Source: Streptomyces sp. R41
GTDB taxonomy: Bacteria > Actinomycetota > Actinomycetes > Streptomycetales > Streptomycetaceae
Length of the DNA stretch: 64,000 nucleotides
Direction: 5' to 3'
NCBI RefSeq assembly: GCF_041053055.1
Contig: NZ_CP163443.1
Coordinates: forward strand, 4,030,001-4,094,000
Shown: positions 33,490-42,679 of the stretch, in pieces
How positions within the stretch are numbered: position 1 is the stretch's first letter
Layout of the letters: every line of letters starts with the position of its first letter
The notes under the pieces: model-generated
Databases searched by the model: none
Seen by the model: only the letters and a program-made list of their open reading frames with translations
Told to the model about the DNA's origin: nothing
Made by a program: the position numbers and the translations under genes

Positions 33490-34869
33490 TCAGCGCACGC
33501 CCGCCCCGCGGCGTCGCCGGCGTACGGTCCCACGGTGCCCCCGCCGGAGAGGCGCCCCCCGCCCGTCCAGTTGGATCCAGATCCGCACCTCGGTCCCGCC
33601 CAGCACGGACGAACCGATGCGTACGTCCCCGCCCGTCGACTCCGCGAGCCGCCGCACGATGTCGAGGCCGAGCCCCGTCGACCCGTCGCTCCCGGAACCG
33701 CGGCCGCGCGCCATGGCCGCCTCGGGGTCCACGATCCCTGGGCCCGCGTCCGACACCAGCACGATCACGGCGTCCTCGCCGTTGTGCACATCGACCGCGA
33801 AGGCCGTGCCCTCCGGGGTGTGCCGGAAGACATTGCCGAGGAGCGCGTCGAGCGAGGCGACCAGGTCGGCGCGGGCGACGGGTATGCGGACCGGCCGGTC
33901 GATCCCGGCCACCCGCACCTTGCGGCCCTCGTCCTCCGCGAGCGCCGACCAGAAGTCCATCCGCTCGCGCACGACTTCGGACGCGTCGCACCCGGCGCCG
34001 ACGCCTATCGCCGCGGTCTGCGGCTTGGCCTCCCGGGCGGTCCGGATGATGGTGTCGACCTCGCGCTCCAGCTGCGCGACGGCGGCCCGGGTCTGCTCGG
34101 CGGCGGGTCCATCGCCGAGCGAGGCCGTGTTGAGCCGCAGCACCGTCAGCGGAGTACGCAGACGATGGGAGAGGTCCGCCGCCAACTCCCGCTCATTCGC
34201 GAGCAGTTGTACGACCTGATCGGCCATCGAGTTGAACGCGACCGCCGCCAGCCGCAGTTCCGTGGGCCCCTCCTCGGGCACCCGCGCCCCCAGCTTCCCC
34301 TCCCCCAGCTCGTGCGCGCTCTCGACCAGGCGCTGCGCGGGCTGCACCATCCGTACGCCCAGCCGGTCGGCGACCGCGACCGAGCCGATGATGAGCGCGA
34401 CGCCGACCGCGGCGAGCACCGCCCAGGCCGTGCCGACGCCGTTGCTTACCTCTGACTCGGGGACGTACACCTCGACGACCGCGATCTCGCCGGAGCTCAG
34501 CGCGACGGGCTGGAGCAGCGTGGAGCCGCCGGGGACCTCCGTGGTGGAGGCGCGGCCCAGCTTCCGGGTCGTGGTGATGTCCTTGCCGACGGCGCGCTGC
34601 TTGCCGATCTCGACCGCGGCGGCGCCGTCGGCGGCGGGTATGTGCACGGCCATCCCCGAGTCGGAACCCGCGGAGGCGACGACCCGCTCCAATTGGTCCC
34701 TGTCGGTGGTGATGGAAAGCGCGGGCGCGATGGCCGCCGCCTCCCGCTCGGCGTTCGAGAACGCCCGGTCCCGCGCCATCTCCTTGATCACGAGACCCAG
34801 CGGGACCGCGAAGGCGACCACGACCATCGTGGTCACCGCCACGCACACCTTGACCAGCGCCCACCTCAT
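33490..34869 (-). CDS. Two-component sensor histidine kinase (HAMP)
   Basis: Membrane sensor kinase of 459 aa from ATG 34869. The first helix is VKVCVAVTTMVVVAFAVPLG, an extracytoplasmic sensor of about 130 residues follows, and the second helix is AWAVLAAVGVALIIGSVAVA. Next come HAMP and the HisKA box DLSHRLRTPLTVLRLN (phospho-His about residue 235). The HATPase domain has LGNVFRHTPEGTAFAV, the G-box VSDAGPGIVDPEA and GSTGLGLDIVRRLAEST. It follows its response regulator by 28 bp. The last 20 residues are very Arg-rich (GTVRRRRRGAGVR) and run into a repeat array, suggesting a non-native C-terminus. Confidence 0.93.
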   Translation of the reverse strand: MRWALVKVCVAVTTMVVVAFAVPLGLVIKEMARDRAFSNAEREAAAIAPALSITTDRDQLERVVASAGSDSGMAVHIPAADGAAAVEIGKQRAVGKDITTTRKLGRASTTEVPGGSTLLQPVALSSGEIAVVEVYVPESEVSNGVGTAWAVLAAVGVALIIGSVAVADRLGVRMVQPAQRLVESAHELGEGKLGARVPEEGPTELRLAAVAFNSMADQVVQLLANERELAADLSHRLRTPLTVLRLNTASLGDGPAAEQTRAAVAQLEREVDTIIRTAREAKPQTAAIGVGAGCDASEVVRERMDFWSALAEDEGRKVRVAGIDRPVRIPVARADLVASLDALLGNVFRHTPEGTAFAVDVHNGEDAVIVLVSDAGPGIVDPEAAMARGRGSGSDGSTGLGLDIVRRLAESTGGDVRIGSSVLGGTEVRIWIQLDGRGAPLRRGHRGTVRRRRRGAGVR

Positions 34870-34897
34870 GACGCCCACCCCTCGCCCGGCGCCCACC

Positions 34898-35587
34898 TCA
34901 TAGCGGCGGCTCCAGCTTTACGCCGACCCCCCGCAGGGTGTGCAGATAACGCGGTCGCGCCGCCGTTTCGCCCAATTTCCGCCGCAGCCACGACAGATGG
35001 ACGTCGATGGTCTGATCGTCCCCGTATGCCTGCTGCCACACCTCGGCGAGCAGCTCCTTGCGCGCTACGACGACGCCGGGCCGCCCGGCCAGGAAGGCGA
35101 GCAGGTCGAACTCGCGTCGCGTGAGATCCAGCCGTACGCCGTCCAGCTCCGCCTGGCGCCGCAGCGGGTCGATGGCGAGCCCGCCGACCCGGATGACCGT
35201 CGACGGCGGCGCGTCCCCGGCGCTCGTGCGCGAGCGGCGCAGCACCGCCGCCATCCGCGCCGACAGGTGCTCGACCGAGAAGGGCTTGGTGAGGTAGTCG
35301 TCCGCGCCGTCGTTCAGCAGGCGGACGATCTCCGTCTCGTCGTCCCGCGCGGTGGCGATGATCACAGGGACATCGGTGATTCCGCGCAGCATCTTCAGCG
35401 CCTCGGACCCGTCCAGATCGGGCAGACCGAGGTCGAGGATGACGACGTCGAAACGGAAATGGGCGACCTCGCGCAGCGCCTCAAGGGCGGTGCCGACACT
35501 GCGCACGGTGTGCGCGGCATCGGTCAGATGCCGGATGAGGGCCGAGCGTACGAACTGGTCGTCCTCGACCACGAGCACACTTGCCAT
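34898..35587 (-). CDS. OmpR/PhoB-type response regulator
   Basis: Response regulator of 229 aa. The receiver domain (1-115) has acidic pocket VVEDD, phospho-acceptor Asp about residue 52 in VVILDLGLPDLDG, and Lys101 in LTKPF. The C-terminal winged helix (130-229) includes LTRREFDLLAFLAGRPGVVV, QTIDVHLSWLRRKLG and LRGVGVKLEPPL. ATG 35587 is chosen as the start of the receiver; the long open frame upstream is unrelated. Transcribed ahead of its kinase. Confidence 0.95.
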   Translation of the reverse strand: MASVLVVEDDQFVRSALIRHLTDAAHTVRSVGTALEALREVAHFRFDVVILDLGLPDLDGSEALKMLRGITDVPVIIATARDDETEIVRLLNDGADDYLTKPFSVEHLSARMAAVLRRSRTSAGDAPPSTVIRVGGLAIDPLRRQAELDGVRLDLTRREFDLLAFLAGRPGVVVARKELLAEVWQQAYGDDQTIDVHLSWLRRKLGETAARPRYLHTLRGVGVKLEPPL

Positions 35588-35710
35588 GGGCGGCACCGTA
35601 CGCCATGCGGGCGAGGCGCTCCGGGCCCTGTGGACAACTCGGTTCGCCACCATGTGGACAACCTGGGCTGTGACGCACCCATGAGACACCCGTGGGGCTC
35701 GTGGTGCAGT

Positions 35711-36235
35711 ATGGCCGCGATGCGCAGAGCACTCGTACACGTACTCGCTTGGTCGCTCGCCACGGGCGCGGCGGTCACGCTGTCGTGGTGGGGTGTCCAC
35801 ACGGTGATGGCGGGGACGGCGTACGACCCGCCGCGCGCCCTGCCCATCACGGCGGGCGACGCGACGACGCAGGAGTCGAAGCCGCTCGCCTCCTCGACGC
35901 GGCGGGCCGAGCCGTCCAAGAGCCCGTCGAGCAAGCCGCCCACGAGCCGGAAGCCGAGCCCGACGCCCTCCAGGTCGACGCCCCCGAGCCTCTCCCCCTC
36001 CCCGACCTCGTCCGGGCAGATCAAGAGTTACGACACCGACGGCGGCCGTGCCGTCTTCGACCTCGGCAAGACGTCCGCGACGCTGGTGTCCGCGACGCCG
36101 GGCGCCGGCTGGTCGATGCAGGTGTGGAAGACGGAGACCTGGATCCGCGTGGAGTTCGCCTCGGGCGCGGACCGGGTGTCGGTGTTCTGCACCTGGCACG
36201 ACGGACCGCCGCACGTGGAGATCGGGACGTACTAG
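35711..36235 (+). CDS. Secreted or membrane-anchored hypothetical protein
   Basis: Protein of 174 aa with one N-terminal hydrophobic segment (LVHVLAWSLATGAAVTLSWW) and a Ser/Pro/Thr/Lys-rich linker (PSKSPSSKPPTSRKPSPTPS). A small C-terminal domain of about 75 residues begins IKSYDTDGGRAVFDLGKTSA and ends VSVFCTWHDGPPHVEIGTY. That domain looks like an extracellular beta-sandwich, but I do not recognise the family. It diverges from the response regulator. ATG 35720 is an alternative start. Confidence 0.8.
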   Translation: MAAMRRALVHVLAWSLATGAAVTLSWWGVHTVMAGTAYDPPRALPITAGDATTQESKPLASSTRRAEPSKSPSSKPPTSRKPSPTPSRSTPPSLSPSPTSSGQIKSYDTDGGRAVFDLGKTSATLVSATPGAGWSMQVWKTETWIRVEFASGADRVSVFCTWHDGPPHVEIGTY

Positions 36236-36302
36236 ACCCATTGGGCCTACTGGGCCTACCGGACGTACTGGCCGGGCCTGCCGGTCGGTCCGGGCCTGCC
36301 GG

Positions 36303-37208
36303 TCAGCGGAAGACCGACGGGGGCGGCGCCGGTGACGCCACCGCCGCCGCGTCCGTGACCGGGGTCGCGCCTCCGGTGAAGTCGGTGAGCTGCTTGCCGT
36401 GTTCGACCCGTCCAGGGTGCGGGTCGGAGGCCGCGCGGCGGGTGAGTTCGGCGATCGGCAGCGGATGGCCGGAGGCCACGAGGACCGCGTTTCCGAAGCG
36501 CTTGCCGCGCAGCACCGTCGGGTCGGCGACCAGGGCGAGTTCGGGGAACGCGACCGCCACCGTGGCGATCTGGCCGCGCAGGTGGGCGAGCGGGGGCCCG
36601 TCCGCGAGGTTCGCGGCGTAGACACCGCCGGCCTTCACCACCCTGCGTACCTCCATGACGAATTCGACGGACGTCAGATGCGCCGGCGTCCGCGCCCCGC
36701 TGAACACATCCGCGATCACCAGGTCCGCCCAGCCGCCAGGCACCTTCGCGAGCCCTTCGCGGGCGTCCAGGGAGCGCACCCGGATGCGGGCGTTCGGGTC
36801 CAACGGCAGCTCGCGGCGGACCAGTTGGACGAGGGCCGCGTCGCGTTCGACGACCTGCTGGGTGGAGCGGGGGCGCGTGGCGGCGGTGTAGCGGGCGAGG
36901 GTGAGGGCGCCGCCGCCGAGGTGCACGGCGTGCACGGGCTTGCCGGGCGGGGCGACGAGGTCGATGACATGGCCGAGGCGGCGCTGGTACTCGAAGCTCA
37001 GGTAGGCGGGGTCGTCGAGGTCGACGTGCGACTGCGGGGCACCGTCGATCAGCAGGGTCCAGGCGCGCGCCCGGTCCCGGTCGGGGATCAGCTGGGCGAG
37101 CCCGCCGTCGACCGGCTCGACGACGGCTTCGGCGGACGCCTGCCCGCGGCGCGCGCTCCGCCCCGCCTCGCGCCCGTCGTCCGACCGCTTGTTCCTCGCC
37201 CTTGCCAT
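36303..37208 (-). CDS. Spermidine synthase-like methyltransferase-fold protein
   Basis: Cytoplasmic Rossmann-fold protein, 301 aa, of the spermidine/spermine synthase superfamily. It has a substrate-loop equivalent AQSHVDL-like segment (GAPQSHVDLDDPAYLSFEY) and the AdoMet-type strand HAVHLGGGALTLARY. The acidic end of strand beta-2 is QQVVERDAALVQLV, and ADLVIADVFSGARTP is the catalytic DxF/DAF-like motif. A basic N-terminus (ARARNKRSDDGREAGRSARR) precedes the fold. Such fused_SAM/spermidine-synthase-like proteins are common in actinobacteria without proven polyamine synthesis, so the reaction is unknown. Confidence 0.85.
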   Translation of the reverse strand: MARARNKRSDDGREAGRSARRGQASAEAVVEPVDGGLAQLIPDRDRARAWTLLIDGAPQSHVDLDDPAYLSFEYQRRLGHVIDLVAPPGKPVHAVHLGGGALTLARYTAATRPRSTQQVVERDAALVQLVRRELPLDPNARIRVRSLDAREGLAKVPGGWADLVIADVFSGARTPAHLTSVEFVMEVRRVVKAGGVYAANLADGPPLAHLRGQIATVAVAFPELALVADPTVLRGKRFGNAVLVASGHPLPIAELTRRAASDPHPGRVEHGKQLTDFTGGATPVTDAAAVASPAPPPSVFR

Positions 37209-37272
37209 CCCGCCATTATCGGGGCGTACGGGCGGGTCGGCTCAGCGGCGGCTTCCTGAGCCCTTCGGCGGC

Positions 37273-37710
37273 TCACTGGCAGTTGTCCGCCGCCTCGATG
37301 AGCCGGGCCGCCTCCCCCAGCGCGGCCCGCAGTACGGCCGGGTCGGTCGCGAGGTCCGCCTCGCCGGGCGGCAGCAGCCAGTCCGAGCCCTCGACCGGAG
37401 GTTCCGGGGCCAGGCTGAGGCCGCGGCCGTTGGTCTGCGTACAGGTACTGCCCGGCACGTCCCAGGCGTCGGCGGTGCCGGGCGGCACCAGGAAGCCGAG
37501 GGTGTCGCAACCGTCGTCGTGGAGCACGGGTCCGACGGCGTCGCAGGAGCCGCGGCGGAGGATGTCGACCGCCTCCAGGCCCTGTCGCGCGGGAACGGTC
37601 ACCAGGTCGCACTCGGCGACCGGCTGTGGCGGGGCGCTGCACTCCGGGGACGGCCTGTGCTGCGCGGTCGACAGCGATGTACGGAACTCGGTGCTCTGCC
37701 TGGTCTCCAT
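37273..37710 (-). CDS. Hypothetical protein
   Basis: Protein of 145 aa starting METRQSTEFRTSL. ATG 37710 is supported by TGGAGG 7 bases upstream; a longer frame reaches 37785. It shows four Cys residues in the N-terminal two thirds (PSPECSA, AECDLV, RGSCDAV, DGCDTLG), then LGFLVPPGTADAWDVPGSTC and a C-terminal helix DPAVLRAALGEAARLIEAAD. No signal peptide or membrane segment. Family not recognised. It lies 64 bp upstream of the spermidine-synthase-like gene and may be co-transcribed with it. Confidence 0.7.
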   Translation of the reverse strand: METRQSTEFRTSLSTAQHRPSPECSAPPQPVAECDLVTVPARQGLEAVDILRRGSCDAVGPVLHDDGCDTLGFLVPPGTADAWDVPGSTCTQTNGRGLSLAPEPPVEGSDWLLPPGEADLATDPAVLRAALGEAARLIEAADNCQ

Positions 37711-38008
37711 CCCGGCCTCCAACGGAACCCCTCCTCGTGACGAGTGGGTCGGGAGTTCGGGCGGCTCCCGGTCCGCAGGGTTCAACGCGCCAGGTCGTCA
37801 ACGGCTACGGCGGAACACCGCCGCAAAGGATGGCAGTTCATGGCAGATCGTGGATGAGATATCCGGTTTGTAGCCAAACCCAACGTGGCGACGTCGTCAC
37901 AGCAGGTACGTTCTTGCCCCGCCGGAAGCAGGGCACCCACTGGGCACAACCCGGGTAACTCGCCTTGAATCCGGCATGGTTCGACGGTTCGCAAGAGAGG
38001 GCCCGGCC

Positions 38009-39595
38009 ATGGCGTCGTCAACGGTGACCTCGTCCCAGTCCCCCCGGCCACCGCGGCCGAATCTCGCCTTCCGGCGGCTGCGCGGACTGCGCTCGCCGGG
38101 CGAGTTCGCCGCGGCGGTGCGGCGGGCCGCGCGCGAGATCGGCGAGCGGGTCAGCTGCGACGCGCGCTACATCGGGCGCGTCGAAGCGGGCGAGATCCGC
38201 TGTCCCAACTACGCGTACGAGCGGGTGTTCCTGCACATGTTCCCCGGCCGCACGCTGACCGATCTGGGTTTCGCGCCCCGCTCGTCGGTACGCGGGCGCG
38301 GGGCGCGCGACATGGACGAGGCGCCCCCTCCGCACACCACGAGCCTCTCGCACGCCTCGCATGAGACGGAGGGGGCGTACGCGACGTATGAAACGCCGGA
38401 CCCGCAGCACATCCAGATCCCGCACGACCTGCACCACATCCAGATTCCGCACGACCCGCACCACATCCACTTCCCGCACGACCCGCACCACACCCAGATC
38501 CCGTACGACCCGCATGACACGTACGACGCGTACGACCCGTACGAGGACCACGATCAGAACCACGAGGAGAGCGACGTGCAACGTCGCGCATTCATGACCG
38601 GAGGCACCGCCACCGTGGCGGCGGCCTCACTGGGGCCCTTCGCGGTCGCGTTGGGCTCCACCGCCGCGGCCGCGGAACGGCGCGTCCACCGGGCGGGTAC
38701 GTCCGAGGCGGGCGCCCTCGAGGAGGCCGTACGAAAGATCCGGCTGCTCGACGACCGGCACGGGGCCGATGGCCTCTACCGGCGCGCGGCGGCACCGCTG
38801 CGGACGGCGTACGCGCTGCTCGACGCGGGCACCACCCGGCAGTCGACCACCGACCGGCTGTACGCCGGGGCGGGCGAACTGGCCATCTCGGTGGGCTGGT
38901 TGGCGCACGACTCCGGGCGCTTCGACGACGCGCGCTCGCACTACGCGGAGGCCCTCGCGACCGCCCGGATGTCGGGCGACCCGGGCCTGGAGGCGCACGC
39001 CTTCTGCAACACGGCGTTCCTGGCGCGCGACGCGGGGCGCCCGCGCGAGGCCGTGCGCGCGGCACAGGCGGCACAGCGCGCCGCGCGCCCCCTCGGCTCG
39101 CCGCGTCTGCTCTCCCTGCTCGCGCTGCGCGAGGCGGGCGGCTGGGCCGGGCTCGCCGACCGCACCGGGTGCGAACAGGCGCTGGCGCGCGCGCAGGCAC
39201 TCTACGAACGGGGCCCTTCGGAGATGGATCCCGAGTGGATGACCTTCTACGGAGAGGCCGAACTGGAGGGTCTGGAGGCGCAGTGCTGGTCGATGCTGGG
39301 CGACTGGCCCCGGGCGGCCCGCCACGCGCGCCGTGCCGCCGAGCTCCAGGACCCGCACTTCACCCGCAACATCGCCCTCTACACCGCCGAACTCGCCGAC
39401 GACCTCGCCCGCGGCGGCCGCCCCGACGAGGCCGCCCTCGCCGGCCTGCGCGTCCTGGACCTCCTCGGCGAGGTCCAGTCCTCCCGCATCCAGACCATGC
39501 TGGCGGGAACGGCCCGCGTACTGCTCCCACACCGCAGGGCCTCGGGCGTCTCGACGTTCCTGGAACGCCACGCGTCCTTGCCGCGCACGGCGTAA
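38009..39595 (+). CDS. XRE-type/TPR regulator with a His-Asp repeat and internal Tat-like segment
   Basis: Protein of 528 aa. The N-terminus (about 25-95) resembles the streptomycete NsdA-like regulator head (LRSPGEFAAAVRRAAREIGE, RYIGRVEAGEIRCPNYAYER), a degenerate helix-turn-helix. Residues about 131-185 are His/Asp/Pro-rich, with four 9-residue units of the type HHIQIPHDP, then DPHDTYDAYDPYEDHD. At about residue 192, QRRAFMTGGTATVAAASLGP looks like a twin-arginine signal or membrane segment inside the protein. The C-terminal 300 residues are TPR-like (AHDSGRFDDARSHYAEALAT). ATG 38009 is preferred over 37976. It is probably a cytoplasmic regulator; the His repeat suggests metal binding. Confidence 0.8.
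   Translation: MASSTVTSSQSPRPPRPNLAFRRLRGLRSPGEFAAAVRRAAREIGERVSCDARYIGRVEAGEIRCPNYAYERVFLHMFPGRTLTDLGFAPRSSVRGRGARDMDEAPPPHTTSLSHASHETEGAYATYETPDPQHIQIPHDLHHIQIPHDPHHIHFPHDPHHTQIPYDPHDTYDAYDPYEDHDQNHEESDVQRRAFMTGGTATVAAASLGPFAVALGSTAAAAERRVHRAGTSEAGALEEAVRKIRLLDDRHGADGLYRRAAAPLRTAYALLDAGTTRQSTTDRLYAGAGELAISVGWLAHDSGRFDDARSHYAEALATARMSGDPGLEAHAFCNTAFLARDAGRPREAVRAAQAAQRAARPLGSPRLLSLLALREAGGWAGLADRTGCEQALARAQALYERGPSEMDPEWMTFYGEAELEGLEAQCWSMLGDWPRAARHARRAAELQDPHFTRNIALYTAELADDLARGGRPDEAALAGLRVLDLLGEVQSSRIQTMLAGTARVLLPHRRASGVSTFLERHASLPRTA
38405..38515 (+). repeat. 27-bp tandem repeats encoding His-Ile-Gln-Ile-Pro-His-Asp units
   Basis: About four copies of a 27-bp unit near CACATCCAGATTCCGCACGA within the XRE/TPR gene, each encoding a 9-residue H-I-x-I/F-P-H/Y-D-x-H unit. 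The period is a multiple of three, so copy number can change without breaking the frame. Confidence 0.85.
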
Positions 39596-39742
39596 GGGCC
39601 GTCGGGGCGGGACTTTGCTTCCGCCGTGCCCGGCGTGGGTGCTGGGCGGGGGCGGGTCGCGCAGCCCGGCGCTCATGGGGTGCCGCCTTCTTCGGGACGG
39701 GTGCCGCCCTGGCGGCACGCATGCCCGCCGCTGCCTCAGCTG

Positions 39743-40339
39743 CTACCCCGCCAGATGACCGCAGTCGTTCCACGTCTCGATCGCGGGCTCCCCGTAGGCC
39801 CACCCCAGCACCGACAGCGAGGTCGGATTGAGCCGGATCCGGGCCGCGAAGTCGAGGGGAAGGCCCAGCCAGCGAGCGCCTATGGAGCGCAGGATGTGCC
39901 CGTGGGCGAAGACCAGGACGTCACGGTCCTCGGCCCGGGCCCAGGCGACGACGGCGTCCGCGCGCGCGGAGACCTGCTCCAGGGTCTCCCCCTCGGGGAC
40001 GCCGTCGCGCCAGATGAACCAGCCCGGGCGCACCCCCTGGATCTCGGCCGGTGTCATGCCCTCGTACGCGCCGTAGTCCCACTCCATGAGCGTGTCCCAG
40101 GTCGTCGCACGCTCCCCGAACCCGGCGAGTTCGCACGTCTCACGCGCGCGTGCCAGCGGACTGGTGCGCACCTCGACCCCGGAGAGGCCGTCGAAGGGTG
40201 CCCGGTGCAACCGCTCTCCCAGCAGCTTGGCGCCGCGTCGGCCCTCCTCCAGGAGCGGGACGTCGGTCCTGCCGGTGTGCTTGCCGGACAGCGACCATTG
40301 CGTCTGTCCGTGCCGGGCCAGCAGGATGCGCGGTGCCAT
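39743..40339 (-). CDS. Histidine phosphatase family protein
   Basis: Phosphoglycerate-mutase-fold phosphatase, 198 aa. The catalytic [20 protein letters not shown] carries the phospho-acceptor His10 with Arg9. It continues to a second Arg in [15 protein letters not shown], the acid Glu in [15 protein letters not shown], and the second His in [14 protein letters not shown]. All four phosphate-pocket residues are present. The substrate is not predictable. ATG 40339 is the start, since the upstream frame lacks similarity. Convergent with the XRE/TPR gene. Confidence 0.92.
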   Translation of the reverse strand: MAPRILLARHGQTQWSLSGKHTGRTDVPLLEEGRRGAKLLGERLHRAPFDGLSGVEVRTSPLARARETCELAGFGERATTWDTLMEWDYGAYEGMTPAEIQGVRPGWFIWRDGVPEGETLEQVSARADAVVAWARAEDRDVLVFAHGHILRSIGARWLGLPLDFAARIRLNPTSLSVLGWAYGEPAIETWNDCGHLAG

Positions 40340-40578
40340 GAAGAAGTGCCTTTCCGGAGCGGGAGACGGGACCACAGGCGCGAGTGCGAAGTGGGTCACT
40401 CCATCATCGCTCACGGGCGCATCGGGCAACCCGTCGGGCGATCTCCGCGTCTTTGAGGACCGGGGGCGCCCCTTCAGGGCGTTCACATACACCGTAAAAT
40501 CCGATGTGGCCACGGATCGTCGTCAGCAGACTGAGCAGACCGGCGGGTCACCGCAAGCAGATGGGGGAGGGCGATCGG

Positions 40579-41583
40579 ATGCCGCAGACCGATGCACCGC
40601 GCACCGAGGCGGCACCTCGCGCCCGGCTTCGCCGGTGGACGGACCTGCGCAATTCCGCGGCTCCGCACGCCCGGCTCCGCTGGTGGACCGAGTTGCCGCT
40701 GATCGTGTTGGTGTACGCGTCGTACTCGGCGGGCCGGCTGCTCGCCCGGGGCGACACCTCCAGCGCCGTCCACCACGGCCTGGAGATCCTGCGCATCGAG
40801 AAGTTCTTCCGCCTCAACGCCGAGCACCCGCTGAACCGGCTGTTCACCCGCGAGGCCTGGCTGGGCGTGCCCGCCGACTTCTGGTACGCGTCGCTGCACT
40901 ACTTGGTGACGCCCGCGATCCTGATCTGGCTCTTCCGCTCCCGGACCGTGCGCTACCGCGCGGCGCGGACCTGGCTGATGACGTCCACGTTCATCGGCCT
41001 GATCGGCTTCACGCTGCTGCCGACCTGCCCGCCCCGGCTGCTCTCCCCCGGCCACGGCTTCGTCGACACGATGGCGCAGTACAGCTCGTACGGCTGGTGG
41101 GGCGGCGAGGCGAGCGCGCCGCGAGGTCTGGGCGGCATGACGAACCAGTACGCGGCGATGCCGAGCCTGCATGTGGGCTGGGCGCTGTGGTGCGGAGTGA
41201 TGCTGTGGCGGTACGGCCGCACGCCTGCCGCCAAGGTCGCGGGTGTCGCGTATCCGCTGCTCACCACGATCGTCGTGATGGGCACGGCGAACCACTACTT
41301 CCTCGACGCCGCCGCGGGGGCCTGTGTGATGGGGGTCGGGCTGCTGCTGACCCCGTTCGTCATGCGGCTCGCGGACCGGCTGAGGACACTGCTGGGCGCC
41401 CGTTTCCCGAGGGTCGCGGGTGCCTCGCGGGGCGCGGGTTCCTCAATTGTCAGTGCGGGGTGCCAGACTTCGACGGGTGAGCGAATTCCCCGACAGCGCG
41501 AGTCCCGAACCGGGCCAGGAGCAGCCGAGCCGGGTGCCTCTCCCACGGATGCGGGGGACGGCGCTCCGGCAGCGGCTCGCTGA
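40579..41583 (+). CDS. PAP2-superfamily integral membrane protein (inositolphosphotransferase/phosphatase type)
   Basis: Membrane enzyme of 334 aa with about six helices. The PAP2-like catalytic signature is spread as PSLHVGWALWCGVM (C2 motif with His) and TANHYFLDAAAGACVMGVGL (C3 motif with His-x3-Asp). Helix 1 is LPLIVLVYASYSAGRLL. This pattern matches the actinobacterial PAP2 branch related to inositol phosphorylceramide synthase. ATG 40579 is favoured by GGGAGGG 8 bases upstream; ATG 40561 is an alternative. The hydrophilic C-terminal 70 residues overlap the start of the next gene by 107 bp. Confidence 0.85.
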   Translation: MPQTDAPRTEAAPRARLRRWTDLRNSAAPHARLRWWTELPLIVLVYASYSAGRLLARGDTSSAVHHGLEILRIEKFFRLNAEHPLNRLFTREAWLGVPADFWYASLHYLVTPAILIWLFRSRTVRYRAARTWLMTSTFIGLIGFTLLPTCPPRLLSPGHGFVDTMAQYSSYGWWGGEASAPRGLGGMTNQYAAMPSLHVGWALWCGVMLWRYGRTPAAKVAGVAYPLLTTIVVMGTANHYFLDAAAGACVMGVGLLLTPFVMRLADRLRTLLGARFPRVAGASRGAGSSIVSAGCQTSTGERIPRQRESRTGPGAAEPGASPTDAGDGAPAAAR

Positions 41584-42679
41584 GCTGCGCGGCCCGGCGG
41601 TACCGCCCAAGGCCCTCGACGCGCGCGCCCTCGCGGCGCTCGCCGCGAACCCCGGGTGCGATCGACGCGCGCTCCTGGACGGTGCGGGCGTCGACAAGGC
41701 GAAGCTGGCGGGCGCGCTGGGCTCGCCGTCCGCCTTCGGGCAGTCCCAGTTCGCCTTCATGCGGGGCAACGCGTTCGAGGCACGGGTCAAGGCCGACGGC
41801 GGCGCGGAGCTGCTGCGGCTCGTGCACGAGAAGCTGGACCCCGGCGCCGAGCCGCCCACGGCCGGTGTCGTCCCCGACCTGAGCGCCGTCGGCCCCGAAG
41901 GACGCGCGGCGCGTACGGCGCTGGCGCTGCGCGAGGCCACCGCGGCCGGCGTCTGGACGCTGCTCGACCACCCGATGCTCGCGCTCGACGTCGCGGGCTC
42001 TCCCGCCTTCCTGGAGCCGGACGCGGTGGTCGTGCACCCCGACGGCGGCTGGACGGTCGTCGAGATCAAGTCCTTCCCGATGCTTGACGGTTCGGCGGAC
42101 CCGGCGAAGGTGGGCGCGGCCGCACGCCAGTCCGCGGTGTACGTCCTCGCCCTGGAGGAGGTCGCCGCGCGCCTCGACCCCGTCCCCGAGGTCCGCCACC
42201 GGGTCCTGCTGGTCTGCCCCAAGGACTTCTCCAACCTGCCGACCGCGTCCGCCGTCGACATCCGCAAGCAGCGCGCGGTCACCCGCCGCCAGCTCGCGCG
42301 TCTCACCCGCGTCGAGGACATCGCCGCTGCCCTCCCCGAGGGCACCTGCTTCTCCCCCGACCTGCCCACCGCCGACCTGACGACCGCCGTCGAATCCGTC
42401 CCGGCGACCTACGCCCCCGAGTGCCTCTCCGCCTGCGAACTGGCCTTCCACTGCCGGGACCGCTCCCGCACCGAGGGCGCGGTGACGTCCCTGGGGCGCT
42501 CACTGCGCGCGGAGCTGGGCGGGCTGACGACGGTGGGGGACGTGCTGGCGGCGGCTCACGGTGAGGCCGGGGATCCGGACGACCCGGCGGTCGCGGCATT
42601 GAGGAGAGCGGCGAGGCTGCGGGCCGAGGCGCTGGGAGCCCAGGCGTCGGCAGTGCAGGAGGGGGTCGTATGTCGCTGA
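41477..42679 (+). CDS. RecB/Cas4-like PD-(D/E)XK nuclease with probable Fe-S cluster
   Basis: Predicted nuclease of 400 aa, related to the TM0106-type RecB-like family. The active-site string is intact: LEPDAVVV (Glu180, Asp182), VVEIKSF (Glu196, Lys198) and QSAVY (Gln218, Tyr222), i.e. PD...EXK...QxxxY. Cys61 near the N-terminus and a C-terminal Cys316-x3-Cys320-x5-Cys326 cluster (ECLSACELAFHC) resemble the iron-staple of AddB/Cas4/Dna2 nucleases. GTG 41477 overlaps the PAP2 gene; ATG 41549 is an alternative. First of three overlapping genes ending with an SF1 helicase. Confidence 0.82.
   Translation: MSEFPDSASPEPGQEQPSRVPLPRMRGTALRQRLAELRGPAVPPKALDARALAALAANPGCDRRALLDGAGVDKAKLAGALGSPSAFGQSQFAFMRGNAFEARVKADGGAELLRLVHEKLDPGAEPPTAGVVPDLSAVGPEGRAARTALALREATAAGVWTLLDHPMLALDVAGSPAFLEPDAVVVHPDGGWTVVEIKSFPMLDGSADPAKVGAAARQSAVYVLALEEVAARLDPVPEVRHRVLLVCPKDFSNLPTASAVDIRKQRAVTRRQLARLTRVEDIAAALPEGTCFSPDLPTADLTTAVESVPATYAPECLSACELAFHCRDRSRTEGAVTSLGRSLRAELGGLTTVGDVLAAAHGEAGDPDDPAVAALRRAARLRAEALGAQASAVQEGVVCR

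Noticed and set aside
34898..36625. A 575-residue minus-strand frame ending in the response regulator
   Set aside because: The part upstream of ATG 35587 is Arg/Ser-rich antisense of neighbouring genes; the receiver domain begins exactly at 35587.
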